From CAZADA01 sp964568975 (lineage in GTDB: Bacteria > Pseudomonadota > Alphaproteobacteria > Caulobacterales > Maricaulaceae), in assembly GCA_964568975.1 (NCBI GenBank), contig CAZMSO010000051.1, positions 1 to 19,860 of the forward strand: a stretch of DNA of 19,860 nucleotides. The letters are read 5' to 3'. Each line of letters starts with the position of its first letter. The stretch's first letter is position 1. Positions 1 through 6,955 of this stretch are shown one piece after another. A model generated the notes under the pieces. It searched no databases, was not told the origin of the DNA, and worked only from the letters and a program-made list of their open reading frames with translations. A program made the position numbers and the translations under genes.

Positions 1-134
1 TTTTGTTGGGCGGTCCGCCACACGAATGAAAATATGCCTGCTGTAGCCGCAATCAATATCGTTGCAGCCGCTGTAACAAACTCAGCAAGCACCTCCGGGT
101 TTTCGAGTGGTGCGATCACCCCGATCTCGGCCAT
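1..134 (-). CDS. Small membrane protein, 3' end cut by window edge
   Basis: The minus strand is open from an ATG at 134 to the left edge, giving 44 residues that begin MAEIGVIAPLENPEVLAEFV. A hydrophobic stretch rich in Ala, Ile and Leu at about residues 20-38 looks like one membrane segment and is followed by a basic, polar WRTAQQ. A near-perfect Shine-Dalgarno sequence (GGAGGA, 144-139) lies 4 nt upstream of the ATG, which is the main reason to believe the gene. It is divergent from leuB. The C-terminus is outside the window and I do not recognise a family. It could be a chance ORF, but the ribosome binding site and the sensible membrane profile argue against that. Confidence 0.55.
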   Translation of the reverse strand, partial: MAEIGVIAPLENPEVLAEFVTAAATILIAATAGIFSFVWRTAQQ

Positions 135-420
135 GCGGTCCTCCGATTGCGGATACTTTCCTGACGTTAAAGCCGACAAGTGACGTCTCGACAATCAGAC
201 ACGCCGCTTCACACATAGGTTGCGCCGCGTTTAAGGCGGGAGGGACTGTCGACCCACACGCGTCATCGCGTATCGCATCCGCGCGATGGCGCAAACGGTG
301 CGAGCCCAGCCGGGCAAGACTGATGTCGATGCAATCGGCGCGCCCGCACAATGAACCTTCACCGTGTTCATCGTTTCGCGTTACCTCTGCGCGACTGTCT
401 CGTCCCGCGAGGAGGCTCTG
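135..420. promoter_or_regulatory. Divergent intergenic region upstream of leuB
   Basis: This 286-nt spacer separates the truncated membrane-protein gene from leuB and should hold both promoters. I see no convincing -35/-10 pair. It contains two direct TGACGT hexamers (162-167 and 181-186, 19 bp start to start, close to two helical turns) and a 7-bp inverted repeat CATCGCG/CGCGATG (264-270 and 282-288) with no T-run after it. ORFs crossing the region lack coding character. The leuB ribosome binding site GAGGAG ends just before position 421. Confidence 0.35.
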
Positions 421-1500
421 ATGGCCCACACGATTGCGTATCTGCCCGGCGACGGCGTCGGCCCGGAGGTGGGCGCGGCTGCGATCGCGGTCCTTGAGGC
501 GGTGTCGGATCGCTTCGGCGTGGATTTCCTGATTCAAGAGTGTCCCTTCGGTGGCGCCGCGATCGACAGTCACGGAACGCCGTTTCCCCAACACACCCAA
601 AACGCGGTTGCGCGGGCGCACGCCGTGCTGCTCGGCGCCGTCGGCGGGCCCCAGTGGGACGACCGCCCCGGCGATCAGCGGCCGGAGGCGGGCCTCCTCG
701 CTTTACGTCAGACGTTGGGAACCTGGGCCAATCTGCGGGTGTTTAAGCCCCACGCCCGCGCCGCCCGACGCGCGCCGCTCAAACCGGAAGTGTTGGAGGG
801 CGTTGATCTCATCGTCGTGCGTGAACTTACCGGCGGGCTTTACTTTGGCCGCAAAGCCCGCGATGGCGACCGCGCCGTCGACGAATGCGTCTACACCGTC
901 GCTGAGATCGAACGCATTGTGCGCGCGGCGGCCGCAATCGCCCGCGGGCGCTCGAAACGCCTCGCCTCCATCGACAAGGCCAATGTCCTGGAAACAAGCC
1001 GGCTCTGGCGCGAAACCGCAGAGCGCGTCGTCGCCGCGGAATTCCCTGACATCGCCCTCACGCACGCGCTCGTCGACGCCGCGGCGATGCATCTGATCCA
1101 AGATCCCAAACGGTTTGACGTCATTGTCACCGAAAACATGTTCGGCGACATCCTCACTGACGAAGCGGCGGTCTTGACCGGATCCCTCGGTCTCATCCCC
1201 TCCGCCTCCATCGGCGACGGCGCGGCCGGTGCGGTGAAAGGCCTTTATGAGCCCGCCCACGGCTCAGCGCCGGACATTGCTGGCCACGGCGTGGCGAACC
1301 CCGTGGGCATGATCCTTTCTATGGCGTTGATGCTGCGGCATTCCTTCGGCCATGCTGAAGCCGCCGAGGCCGTGGAGCGCGCGACGAACGCTGCGCTCGA
1401 CACCGGCGTGCTCACGCCGGATTTAGGCGGCGACGCGGCCACAGCGGCCATGACGGACGCCGTCATTGCGCGGCTGACCGCGCCCGCCACGACCCCGTAA
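421..1500 (+). CDS. leuB: 3-isopropylmalate dehydrogenase
   Basis: LeuB oxidatively decarboxylates 3-isopropylmalate to 2-oxoisocaproate with NAD+ in the third step of leucine synthesis, in the cytosol. The 359-residue product has the normal family length. Visible family motifs are YLPGDGVGPEV (7-17), the substrate-binding ANLRVFKP segment, VVRELTGGLYFG, the SIDKANVLETSRLWRE block, the metal-binding MFGDILTDEAA block followed by TGSLGLIPSAS, and the NAD-binding EPAHGSAPDIAG loop. The ATG at 421 was chosen because GAGGAG lies 5-10 nt upstream and MAHTIAYLPGDG matches family N-termini; an in-frame start at 364 has no such site. No leuC or leuD is adjacent. The gene is followed by the thr leader spacer, so it may be transcribed alone. 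Confidence 0.96.
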   Translation: MAHTIAYLPGDGVGPEVGAAAIAVLEAVSDRFGVDFLIQECPFGGAAIDSHGTPFPQHTQNAVARAHAVLLGAVGGPQWDDRPGDQRPEAGLLALRQTLGTWANLRVFKPHARAARRAPLKPEVLEGVDLIVVRELTGGLYFGRKARDGDRAVDECVYTVAEIERIVRAAAAIARGRSKRLASIDKANVLETSRLWRETAERVVAAEFPDIALTHALVDAAAMHLIQDPKRFDVIVTENMFGDILTDEAAVLTGSLGLIPSASIGDGAAGAVKGLYEPAHGSAPDIAGHGVANPVGMILSMALMLRHSFGHAEAAEAVERATNAALDTGVLTPDLGGDAATAAMTDAVIARLTAPATTP

Positions 1501-1548
1501 GCGCTGTGGACCGCGCGCGAGCGGCGCGGGGCGGGCCGGGGGGCGCGC

Positions 1549-1592
1549 GAAAGATCTTTCCACTTGAACCAAACTTACGCCTCGGTTACGCA
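1549..1592 (+). promoter_or_regulatory. Possible promoter and palindromic operator for the thr leader
   Basis: A perfect 12-bp palindrome, GAAAGATCTTTC (1549-1560), lies just before TTGAAC (1564-1569), a fair match to a -35 box. Seventeen nt later is TACGCA (1587-1592), a poor -10 match. Transcription from here would begin near 1599, about 25-30 nt before the proposed leader ORF. The palindrome could bind a dimeric regulator. All of this is weak pattern matching in a GC-rich background. Confidence 0.28.
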
Positions 1593-1620
1593 AGAACCGA
1601 CCCCGATGGGCGCGTTCTTG
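1591..1620. repeat. 7-bp inverted repeat at the start of the thr leader
   Basis: CAAGAAC (1591-1597) and GTTCTTG (1614-1620) form a perfect inverted repeat with a 16-nt loop. It sits at the probable 5' end of the leader transcript and immediately before the leader start codons. No T-run follows on the plus strand, so it is a poor terminator for leuB. It could be a 5' stabilising hairpin, an operator, or chance. Confidence 0.35.
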
Positions 1621-1628
1621 GAATGACG

Positions 1629-1799
1629 ATGCACAGCAATCCCGATTTCGAGAGCCCACGCTTGGCCGCGCCCAGCGCCGCTGCGTTTGACGCGCGTTGC
1701 GCGCGGCCATCTTCTTTCCGTCCCACGACCCACCCCACAACGACGATTACCGCCGCGGCCGGGGGCCGCCGCAAATGGGGTGCTCTCGGGGGCGCGTAG
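1629..1799 (+). CDS. Candidate threonine leader peptide (attenuator ORF)
   Basis: This is a 56-codon ORF read from ATG 1629 (GGA 7-9 nt upstream); an ATG at 1623 is also in frame. Near its end is the run TTHPTTTIT, with six Thr codons (1725, 1728, 1737, 1740, 1743, 1749) and one Ile codon (1746) within nine codons. This resembles the Thr/Ile-rich stretch of the enterobacterial thrL peptide. The ORF stops at 1797-1799, inside a chain of hairpins that ends in a terminator just before the aspartate kinase-homoserine dehydrogenase gene. The peptide would have no function of its own: ribosome position on the Thr codons would sense charged tRNA-Thr. It is longer than the classical 21-residue leader, and the true start is uncertain. 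Confidence 0.5.
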   Translation: MHSNPDFESPRLAAPSAAAFDARCARPSSFRPTTHPTTTITAAAGGRRKWGALGGA

Positions 1800-1861
1800 C
1801 CCCGCGTTCCACACGCTGAGAGGTAGAATGTCGCACCCCGCCCGGCTCGCCCGCGCGGGGT
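1725..1861 (+). promoter_or_regulatory. Putative threonine transcription attenuator
   Basis: Complementary segments follow the Thr codons in attenuator order. GCGGCC/GGCCGC (1755-1760 with 1764-1769) forms a hairpin directly after them. GGGGTGC (1777-1783) is perfectly complementary to GCACCCC (1833-1839), and TCTC (1784-1787) to GAGA (1818-1821), enclosing GGGGC/GCCCC (1789-1793 with 1799-1803). This nested antiterminator uses the 5' arm of the terminator at 1835-1861, so the two folds exclude each other. Expected logic: a ribosome stalled at Thr codons leaves 1777-1787 free and the antiterminator forms. A ribosome reaching the stop at 1797-1799 covers that arm and the terminator forms. Pairings were found by eye; no folding energies were computed. 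Confidence 0.55.
1835..1861 (+). terminator. Attenuator terminator hairpin
   Basis: ACCCCGC (1835-1841) pairs with GCGGGGT (1855-1861), and inside it CGG (1843-1845) pairs with CCG (1851-1853), with one C-C mismatch and a 5-nt loop. The downstream strand is moderately T-rich (TTGTTGATT, 1862-1870). It ends 27 nt before the fusion-gene start codon. An intrinsic terminator directly upstream of a start codon makes sense only as a regulated element. Confidence 0.6.
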
Positions 1862-1888
1862 TTGTTGATTGAAGGGAAAGGCTCGCCC

Positions 1889-3733
1889 ATGTACACCGCC
1901 GCTTCGAGGCTTGATCCCATGTCACATCCTTCGCCGATTGCGGCCCGCGCGGCGTCATCGCCGGACGAAACCGCCCCGGACGCGCCCGCCTGCGACCATT
2001 GCACGGGTACCGCGGCGCACCCAGCGCTGCGCGGCGCGGTCGTGGTGAAGATCGGCGGCTCTGTGCTGCGCGGCCCCGCCGACGCGGCCACCGCCGCGAG
2101 TGAGATTTACCGGCTGCGGCGCGCTGGCGCCCCGGTGGTGGCGGTGGTGTCGGCGATCAACGGCCACACGGATGTGCTGCTCCACGAAGCGCGCGCCTTT
2201 GGCGAGGCCGACAGTGTCCATGCGCCGCGGTTGATTGCGCTTGGCGAACACCGCTCAGCCGCGCTGACGGCCATGGCGTGCGAGCGGGTGGGTTTGCGCG
2301 CCGCGGTGCTCGGCCCTGAGGCGTTGGCGTTGCGCGCCGAAGGTGATCGCGCCGCCGCCGCGCCGTCCACCATGGACGCTGGCGTTCTCACTGCAGCCCT
2401 TGCTCGTCATGACGTCGTCATCGTGCCCGGTTTCGTGGCGCAGAATGCGCAGGGCGAGCCGGTGCTTTTGGGTCGGGGCGGTTCGGACATGACGGCCGTT
2501 TTCATCGCAGCCCAGGCGGGCCTTGATCATGTCCGCCTGATCAAGGACGTCGACGGGGTTTACGATCGCGACCCGGCTGTGGCGGGCGGCAAGGCCCGGC
2601 GCTTCGACGACTTAGGCTACGCGCAAGCGCGCGCCATCGCCGGCGACGTCGTGCAAGACCGCGCCATCGCGTTTGCCGAACGTTGCGGCGTCGCGATCCA
2701 TGTCGCGGCGGTCGGGGCGTCGAGCGATGGCGGAGGCGGGCCGCGCGGGCGCGTCACGCGCATCGGCGATCGTCATGCGCCGCCGCGGCCGGTTCAGCCG
2801 CCCCAGCGACTGCGGGTCGCGGTGTGCGGCGCGGGCGTCGTCGGCGGCGGCGTGCTCGCCCAAATTGCGCGGCGCCCAGACCTCTTCGCCCTATGCGCGG
2901 TCCTTGTACGCGACCGCGCTAAGCCGCGCGACGCCGCGATGGACCCCGCCCTTCTGGTGACGGATCTTGAGGCGGTGTTCGCGGCGCAACCGGACATCGT
3001 GATCGAAGCCACTTCCAGCGGCGCGGCGGGCGTCGCGATCCTGGAGCGCGCGCTGAGCGCGGGCGTTCATGTCGTCAGCGCCAACAAACAGGCGGTCGTG
3101 ACGGATCTGCCCGGCCTGACGGCGTGCGCGGCGCAGTCCGGCGCGCGCTTGCGTTACGCCGCGGCGGTGGGCGGCGGGACGCCCATGATTGAGACGATCC
3201 GCGCCGCGCGCGCCGCCGGCGACATCATGAGCTTTGAAGCCGTGCTGAACGGCACGGTGAACTTCATTCTCGACCGCATGGCCGAAGGCGCGGCGTTTGA
3301 CGCGGCCCTGGAGGAGGCGCGGCTCGCGGGCTTTGCGGAAGAAGATCCGTCGGCGGATCTTGATGGACGTGATGCCGCCGCGAAAGTACGCATTCTCGCT
3401 TATGAGGCGTTCGCCGCTGCGCTGAGTGACCACGACGCCCCCGCCGAACCGCTCGACATGACGGCGCGCGCGCAGGTGGTGCAGGGCGGCGCGTGGAAGC
3501 AGATCGGCGTGTGTCGGCGCACGGCGAAGGGGCTCGCCGCCGCGGTGCGTCTGACCGACGGCGATGACGCGGCGGCCTTCGCCACAGCGACCCGTGAACG
3601 CAACGCGTTGCGTGTGACGCTCACCGACGGACGCGTCTTCACCGCCGAGGGCCGGGGCGCGGGCCGCTGGCCGACGGCGGAGTCCATGTTTGCGGATCTG
3701 ATGGATCTGCGGGCGGAGCTTTTAGCGTTGTGA
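1889..3733 (+). CDS. thrA: Bifunctional aspartate kinase-homoserine dehydrogenase without ACT domains
   Basis: It should catalyse aspartate phosphorylation and NAD(P)H-dependent reduction of aspartate semialdehyde to homoserine, the first and third steps to threonine and methionine. The 614-residue product starts with a low-complexity 48-residue tail containing CDHC. The kinase follows (about 50-275) with VVVKIGGSVL (51-60), GRGGSDMTA (195-203) and KDVDGVYDRDP (219-229). A short Gly/Pro-rich linker leads to the dehydrogenase (about 308-614) with GAGVVGGG (314-321), SANK (397-400), VGGGTP (427-432) and the catalytic block DLDGRDAAAK (490-499). E. coli ThrA is about 820 residues, with ACT domains between the catalytic parts; here there is no room. 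ATG 1889 has GAAGGGAAAGG 8 nt upstream; TTG 1862 and ATG 1919 are less likely. Control may come from the upstream attenuator. Confidence 0.9.
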   Translation: MYTAASRLDPMSHPSPIAARAASSPDETAPDAPACDHCTGTAAHPALRGAVVVKIGGSVLRGPADAATAASEIYRLRRAGAPVVAVVSAINGHTDVLLHEARAFGEADSVHAPRLIALGEHRSAALTAMACERVGLRAAVLGPEALALRAEGDRAAAAPSTMDAGVLTAALARHDVVIVPGFVAQNAQGEPVLLGRGGSDMTAVFIAAQAGLDHVRLIKDVDGVYDRDPAVAGGKARRFDDLGYAQARAIAGDVVQDRAIAFAERCGVAIHVAAVGASSDGGGGPRGRVTRIGDRHAPPRPVQPPQRLRVAVCGAGVVGGGVLAQIARRPDLFALCAVLVRDRAKPRDAAMDPALLVTDLEAVFAAQPDIVIEATSSGAAGVAILERALSAGVHVVSANKQAVVTDLPGLTACAAQSGARLRYAAAVGGGTPMIETIRAARAAGDIMSFEAVLNGTVNFILDRMAEGAAFDAALEEARLAGFAEEDPSADLDGRDAAAKVRILAYEAFAAALSDHDAPAEPLDMTARAQVVQGGAWKQIGVCRRTAKGLAAAVRLTDGDDAAAFATATRERNALRVTLTDGRVFTAEGRGAGRWPTAESMFADLMDLRAELLAL

Positions 3734-3747
3734 GGCGTGACGCGCGA

Positions 3748-4137
3748 TCACCGCGTGGGCTGCACCAAATCCCAGCGATTGCCAAAGGGATCGCGGAACA
3801 CCGCCACGCGGCCATAGGCCTCCTCCCGCGGCGGCGCTTCAAAGGCGATCCCCGCCGCGGCCAGGGCGGCGGCCTCGCGCTCAAAGTCGTCAGTATAGAG
3901 AAACAAAAACACGCGCCCGCCCGTTTGGGCGCCGACCGCCGCCCGCTGGGCGTCCGTGGCCGCTTTGGCGATGAGCAACCGGCATCCGCCGCCAGAGGGT
4001 TCAATCAGCACCCAGCGTTTGTCTGGTCCCTGGGGCGTGTCTTCAACCACCGAAAAGCCGAGCACCCCGACATAAAACGCCAGCGCCTCGTCATAATCCG
4101 GCGTCACCACCGTCACCGCCGCCAAGACGTTGCTCAT
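3748..4137 (-). CDS. VOC (glyoxalase/bleomycin-resistance) family protein
   Basis: The 129-residue product has a single VOC domain. TPDYDEALAFYVGVLGF near the N-terminus and FRDPFGNRWDLVQP at the C-terminus are the family hallmarks of the beta-alpha-beta-beta-beta halves. VOC proteins bind a divalent metal as dimers and act as lyases, dioxygenases or drug-binding proteins; the substrate here cannot be told. ATG 4137 was chosen because GGGAGG lies 5 nt upstream; the adjacent ATG at 4140 is too close. It lies on the opposite strand between the fusion gene and thrB, with its stop only 14 nt from the fusion-gene stop (convergent), and it is divergent from thrB. A threonine-related role is not implied. 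Confidence 0.85.
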   Translation of the reverse strand: MSNVLAAVTVVTPDYDEALAFYVGVLGFSVVEDTPQGPDKRWVLIEPSGGGCRLLIAKAATDAQRAAVGAQTGGRVFLFLYTDDFEREAAALAAAGIAFEAPPREEAYGRVAVFRDPFGNRWDLVQPTR

Positions 4138-4268
4138 CATCGCCTCCCTCTTGTCGCGCAGGAACGCCCTCGCGGCCGACGGCGTCGCCCGTCGGCGCGC
4201 CCTATGCTCTAAGCTCACCTGAACCGCAAGCCGGACCCCGCGCGCCCTGAGTTTCCGGACCCCTGCCC

Positions 4269-5255
4269 ATGGCCGTGTTCACGCCCGTCACGATTGAGGA
4301 CGCCGCCGCTTTCCTATCGCGCTATGCGCTGGGTGATGTGGAGGCCCTTGAGCCCATCGCGGAGGGGGTGGAGAACACGAATTACCGCCTGACGGCCGGC
4401 GGCCACACATACGTGCTGACTTTGTATGAAAAGCGCGTGCGCGCGCAGGATCTGCCCTTTTATCTCGATCTTACCGCCCACCTCGCTGACCGGGGCTACC
4501 CCGCGCCGCGCCCCATGGCGGCGTGTGATGGCGCGGTGATTAGCGCGCTCAATGGCCGTCCGGCCGCGATCATTGCGTGGAAGCCGGGGCGCTGGAAACG
4601 CGATCCGGACCGCGCTGACTTTGCGACCGCCGGCGCGGCCCTCGCCCAGCTCCACGCCGCGGCGGCGGACTATCCGGCGACGCTGGAGAACCGTTTCAGC
4701 GTCGCGGGCTGGCGTGAGCTCCTCGCCCGGTGCGCCGCCGCGCCGGCTGACCGCCTGGCCGCGGCTGGACGCGCGGCCTTGGTGGAAGCGCTCGCCGCTG
4801 AGCTCGACACCCTCGCGGAGGCTTGGCCCGAGCCAGAAGCCGCGCCGCGGGGCACGATCCACGGCGACTACTTTCCCGACAATATTCTGTTTACTGATGA
4901 TAAAATCACAGGGGTGATCGACTTCTATTTTGCGTGCACGGATTTCCTCGCTTATGATCTCGCTATCGCCCTCAACGCTTGGTGCTTCGACGCCCATGGG
5001 GTGTTTCGCTCCGACGCCGCGCAGGCCTTCTCCCGCGGTTATGAGAGCGTGCGCCCGCTTAACGCGGCGGAGCGGCGCGCAATGCCGGTCCTTTGCCGGG
5101 GCGCGGCGGTGCGGTTCACGCTCAGCCGCTTGCATGACGTGCTTCACCATGATGAGAGCTGGCTGGTGACGCCGAAGGACCCCGCGCCGTTTTTTGCGCG
5201 CCTCGTCGTCCACCGCGACGCCGACGCCGCCCGCCTTTACGGATTAGCGCCTTAA
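4269..5255 (+). CDS. thrB: Homoserine kinase, aminoglycoside-phosphotransferase fold
   Basis: It phosphorylates homoserine with ATP, the step before threonine synthase, in the cytosol. The 328-residue product matches the alphaproteobacterial type of ThrB, which has a protein-kinase-like fold and not the GHMP-kinase fold of E. coli ThrB. Markers are GVENTNYRL (33-41), WKPGRW (104-109), the catalytic loop HGDYFPDNILF (198-208), the metal-binding VIDFYFACTDFLAYDLAI (216-233) and the following ALNAWCF. No strong ribosome binding site precedes ATG 4269, but MAVFTPVTIEDAAAFL matches family N-termini. It supplies the next pathway step after the fusion enzyme upstream, although the VOC gene breaks the operon. 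Its stop overlaps the stop of the convergent ABC1-family gene by 2 nt. Confidence 0.93.
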   Translation: MAVFTPVTIEDAAAFLSRYALGDVEALEPIAEGVENTNYRLTAGGHTYVLTLYEKRVRAQDLPFYLDLTAHLADRGYPAPRPMAACDGAVISALNGRPAAIIAWKPGRWKRDPDRADFATAGAALAQLHAAAADYPATLENRFSVAGWRELLARCAAAPADRLAAAGRAALVEALAAELDTLAEAWPEPEAAPRGTIHGDYFPDNILFTDDKITGVIDFYFACTDFLAYDLAIALNAWCFDAHGVFRSDAAQAFSRGYESVRPLNAAERRAMPVLCRGAAVRFTLSRLHDVLHHDESWLVTPKDPAPFFARLVVHRDADAARLYGLAP

Positions 5256-6622
5256 GCCGCGCGCGCCACGGGATGCGGCAAGCCCACGGCGGTCAACGCC
5301 GCGCTTTGGCGAGCCGCCAGAGCCGCTTCATCAAACTGCGCGATGGAATCCTGGAACAGGCGATAGAAATTCAGCTCCGCCCCCAAGTGCAGAAACGCCG
5401 CGCCGAGCCCTATGGCGGCGCGGTCCATAAACACAAACTCCCGCGGGATCCGCACGGGTCCCCGCTCCTTGAGGAGCTCGCGCACCCGAAACGCTTCCTT
5501 GCGCCCATACGCGCCGGGGCTTACGCCATCAGCGACCGTGCGCACCCGATCATCCAGCATCGGCCGGTAAATGAACCGCGCCCACAACGTCAGCGCCTCC
5601 AACACGCCGTCATCGAGATCGCGGAAGCCCCACGCCTCATAAGCGGCGGCTTGGGCGTCGCGGTCATCGGCCTCCAGCGCGCGATAAAGATCCACGACGC
5701 CGGACACAAACCGCGCGGGAAAGATCCGAATGCAGCCAAAATCAAGGAGGTTGACCGTGGTCGCGCCGTCGCCCGCGTCCGGCGCCACGGTGTAATTGCC
5801 CAAATGCGGATCGCCATGAATGACGCCATAAGCGTTCATCGGACCCCACCAGGCCGCAAACAACGCTTGGGCGATGGCGTTGCGCGTCTCTTGATCCGCC
5901 TCCACGAACTCCAAGATGGAGCGGCCCTCAAGCCAGGTCATGGTCAGCAAACGCCCGGTGCACAAATCCTCCACCGGCTCGGGCACCCGCACCCGCGCCT
6001 CATCCGCCAACATCGCGCCATAAAGACGCATGGCTCGGCGCTCGCGGTCGTAATCGAGCTCTTCGCGCAAACGGTCCGCGATCTCATGGGCCGCTTCGCT
6101 CGGATCGAGCGCGGCGTTCATGCGCTTAAAGATCGCAAACGCGGTGTTGAGCTGGGAGAGATCCGCCTCCACGGCGCTCGCCATGTCGGGATACTGGAGT
6201 TTGCAGGCCACCGCGCGTCCGTCAGCGTCCTCGCCGCGGTGCACTTGGCCAAGCGACGCCGCGTGGGCGGCCTCGTGCTCAAACGCAGAAAAGCGCGTGC
6301 GCCACTGCGGACCAAGTTCGCTCTTCATGCGGCGCTTCACGAAACTCCAGCCCATGGGGGGCGCATGAGCCTGCAGTTTCGCAAGTTCGTCGGCGTATTC
6401 CTGGGGCAAGAGGTCGGGAATGGTCGCCATCATTTGAGCGACCTTCATCAGCGGCCCGCGCACACCGCCAAGGGCGGCGCGCAACGCCCGCGCGCTGCGC
6501 GCATCCGCCTCCTCGCCGCCGAGCAAGCGGTTCGCGCCATACGCTGCAGCGGCTGCGGAAAGCCCGACGCCGACGCTGGCGTAGCGCCGGGCGCGTCCGG
6601 CGAAGCTGTCAGTCTCGGCCAT
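5252..6622 (-). CDS. ABC1/ADCK (UbiB-like) family atypical kinase
   Basis: The 456-residue product belongs to the UbiB/ABC1/ADCK family of atypical kinase-like ATPases, often tied to ubiquinone synthesis or lipid homeostasis at membranes. Visible motifs are the K60-V-A-Q63 version of the family KxGQ motif, the Ala-rich loop AAHAASLGQVH (118-128), the nucleotide-binding lysine K141 in ACKLQYPDM, HGDPHLGN (269-276) as catalytic loop, and DFG (294-296). An N-terminal Ala-rich stretch (about 17-34) is mildly hydrophobic; no C-terminal transmembrane pair typical of UbiB is obvious, so a general ABC1 protein is safer than UbiB. ATG 6622 was chosen for GGGAGG 5 nt upstream; the open frame extends to 6679 without a better start. 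Confidence 0.88.
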   Translation of the reverse strand: MAETDSFAGRARRYASVGVGLSAAAAAYGANRLLGGEEADARSARALRAALGGVRGPLMKVAQMMATIPDLLPQEYADELAKLQAHAPPMGWSFVKRRMKSELGPQWRTRFSAFEHEAAHAASLGQVHRGEDADGRAVACKLQYPDMASAVEADLSQLNTAFAIFKRMNAALDPSEAAHEIADRLREELDYDRERRAMRLYGAMLADEARVRVPEPVEDLCTGRLLTMTWLEGRSILEFVEADQETRNAIAQALFAAWWGPMNAYGVIHGDPHLGNYTVAPDAGDGATTVNLLDFGCIRIFPARFVSGVVDLYRALEADDRDAQAAAYEAWGFRDLDDGVLEALTLWARFIYRPMLDDRVRTVADGVSPGAYGRKEAFRVRELLKERGPVRIPREFVFMDRAAIGLGAAFLHLGAELNFYRLFQDSIAQFDEAALAARQSAALTAVGLPHPVARAA

Positions 6623-6955
6623 GGCCGCCTCCCACACACGTGCTGTACAGGAGATAGGGCGCAGGCCCCGCCCTGGCACCCGTGGGTCTTAAAGACGAGG
6701 CCCCCGCCGCCGCCAAAACGCCGCTCGGCCAGGGTCTCGCGTCCCCAAGGACAGCGAGATTCCGCGAGTCGCCTCGCGCCCCTGTTCACACGTCCTTAAG
6801 ACAATCGGCGGCGTTCACGACCCTCATTGATCAGAACATCGACTGTTGGGGAGTCATCGGCGCGTTTAAGCTTACCTTTACTTAATGTGTCCCATACCGG
6901 CGCCCACGGGACATCGCGCCGCCGCCGCGCCTCCAACTGGGACACCTATCACGCC
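6623..6955. promoter_or_regulatory. Divergent spacer with CtrA-like box before the tacA-like gene
   Basis: The spacer separates the ABC1-family gene from the response-regulator gene. TTAA (6866-6869), seven bases, then TTTAC (6877-6881) matches the alphaproteobacterial CtrA consensus TTAA-N7-TTAAC in eight of nine positions; a further TTAA follows at 6882-6885. The box lies about 75 nt before the start codon, a normal operator distance. GTCTTAAAGAC (6686-6696) is an 11-bp palindrome. No clear -35/-10 pair and no sigma-54 -24/-12 element was found. Confidence 0.45.

Noticed and set aside
351..430. Possible leucine leader peptide (MNLHRVHRFALPLRDCL, four Leu codons) before leuB
   Set aside because: It runs through the leuB ribosome binding site and start, the Leu codons are not clustered, and no terminator or alternative stems follow.
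1687..1715. TTGACG as a -35 box inside the leader
   Set aside because: The sequence 17 nt downstream (TCTTCT) is a poor -10, and such a start would remove the leader start codons.
1687..1872. Second ORF from TTG 1687 across the attenuator
   Set aside because: It is rich in Arg and Pro as expected from GC-rich non-coding frames, has no Thr cluster and runs through the terminator hairpin.
4314..5213. 299-codon minus-strand frame opposite thrB
   Set aside because: It is antisense to a clear ThrB and has no recognisable domain.
6675..6692. TGGCAC as a sigma-54 -24 element before the TacA-like gene
   Set aside because: The required TTGC -12 element is absent at the proper distance.
5273..6799. 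508-codon open frame on the plus strand opposite the ABC1-family gene
   Set aside because: It is a shadow frame caused by high GC; composition is Arg/His/Gln-rich and no motif appears, while the minus strand has full ABC1 motifs.
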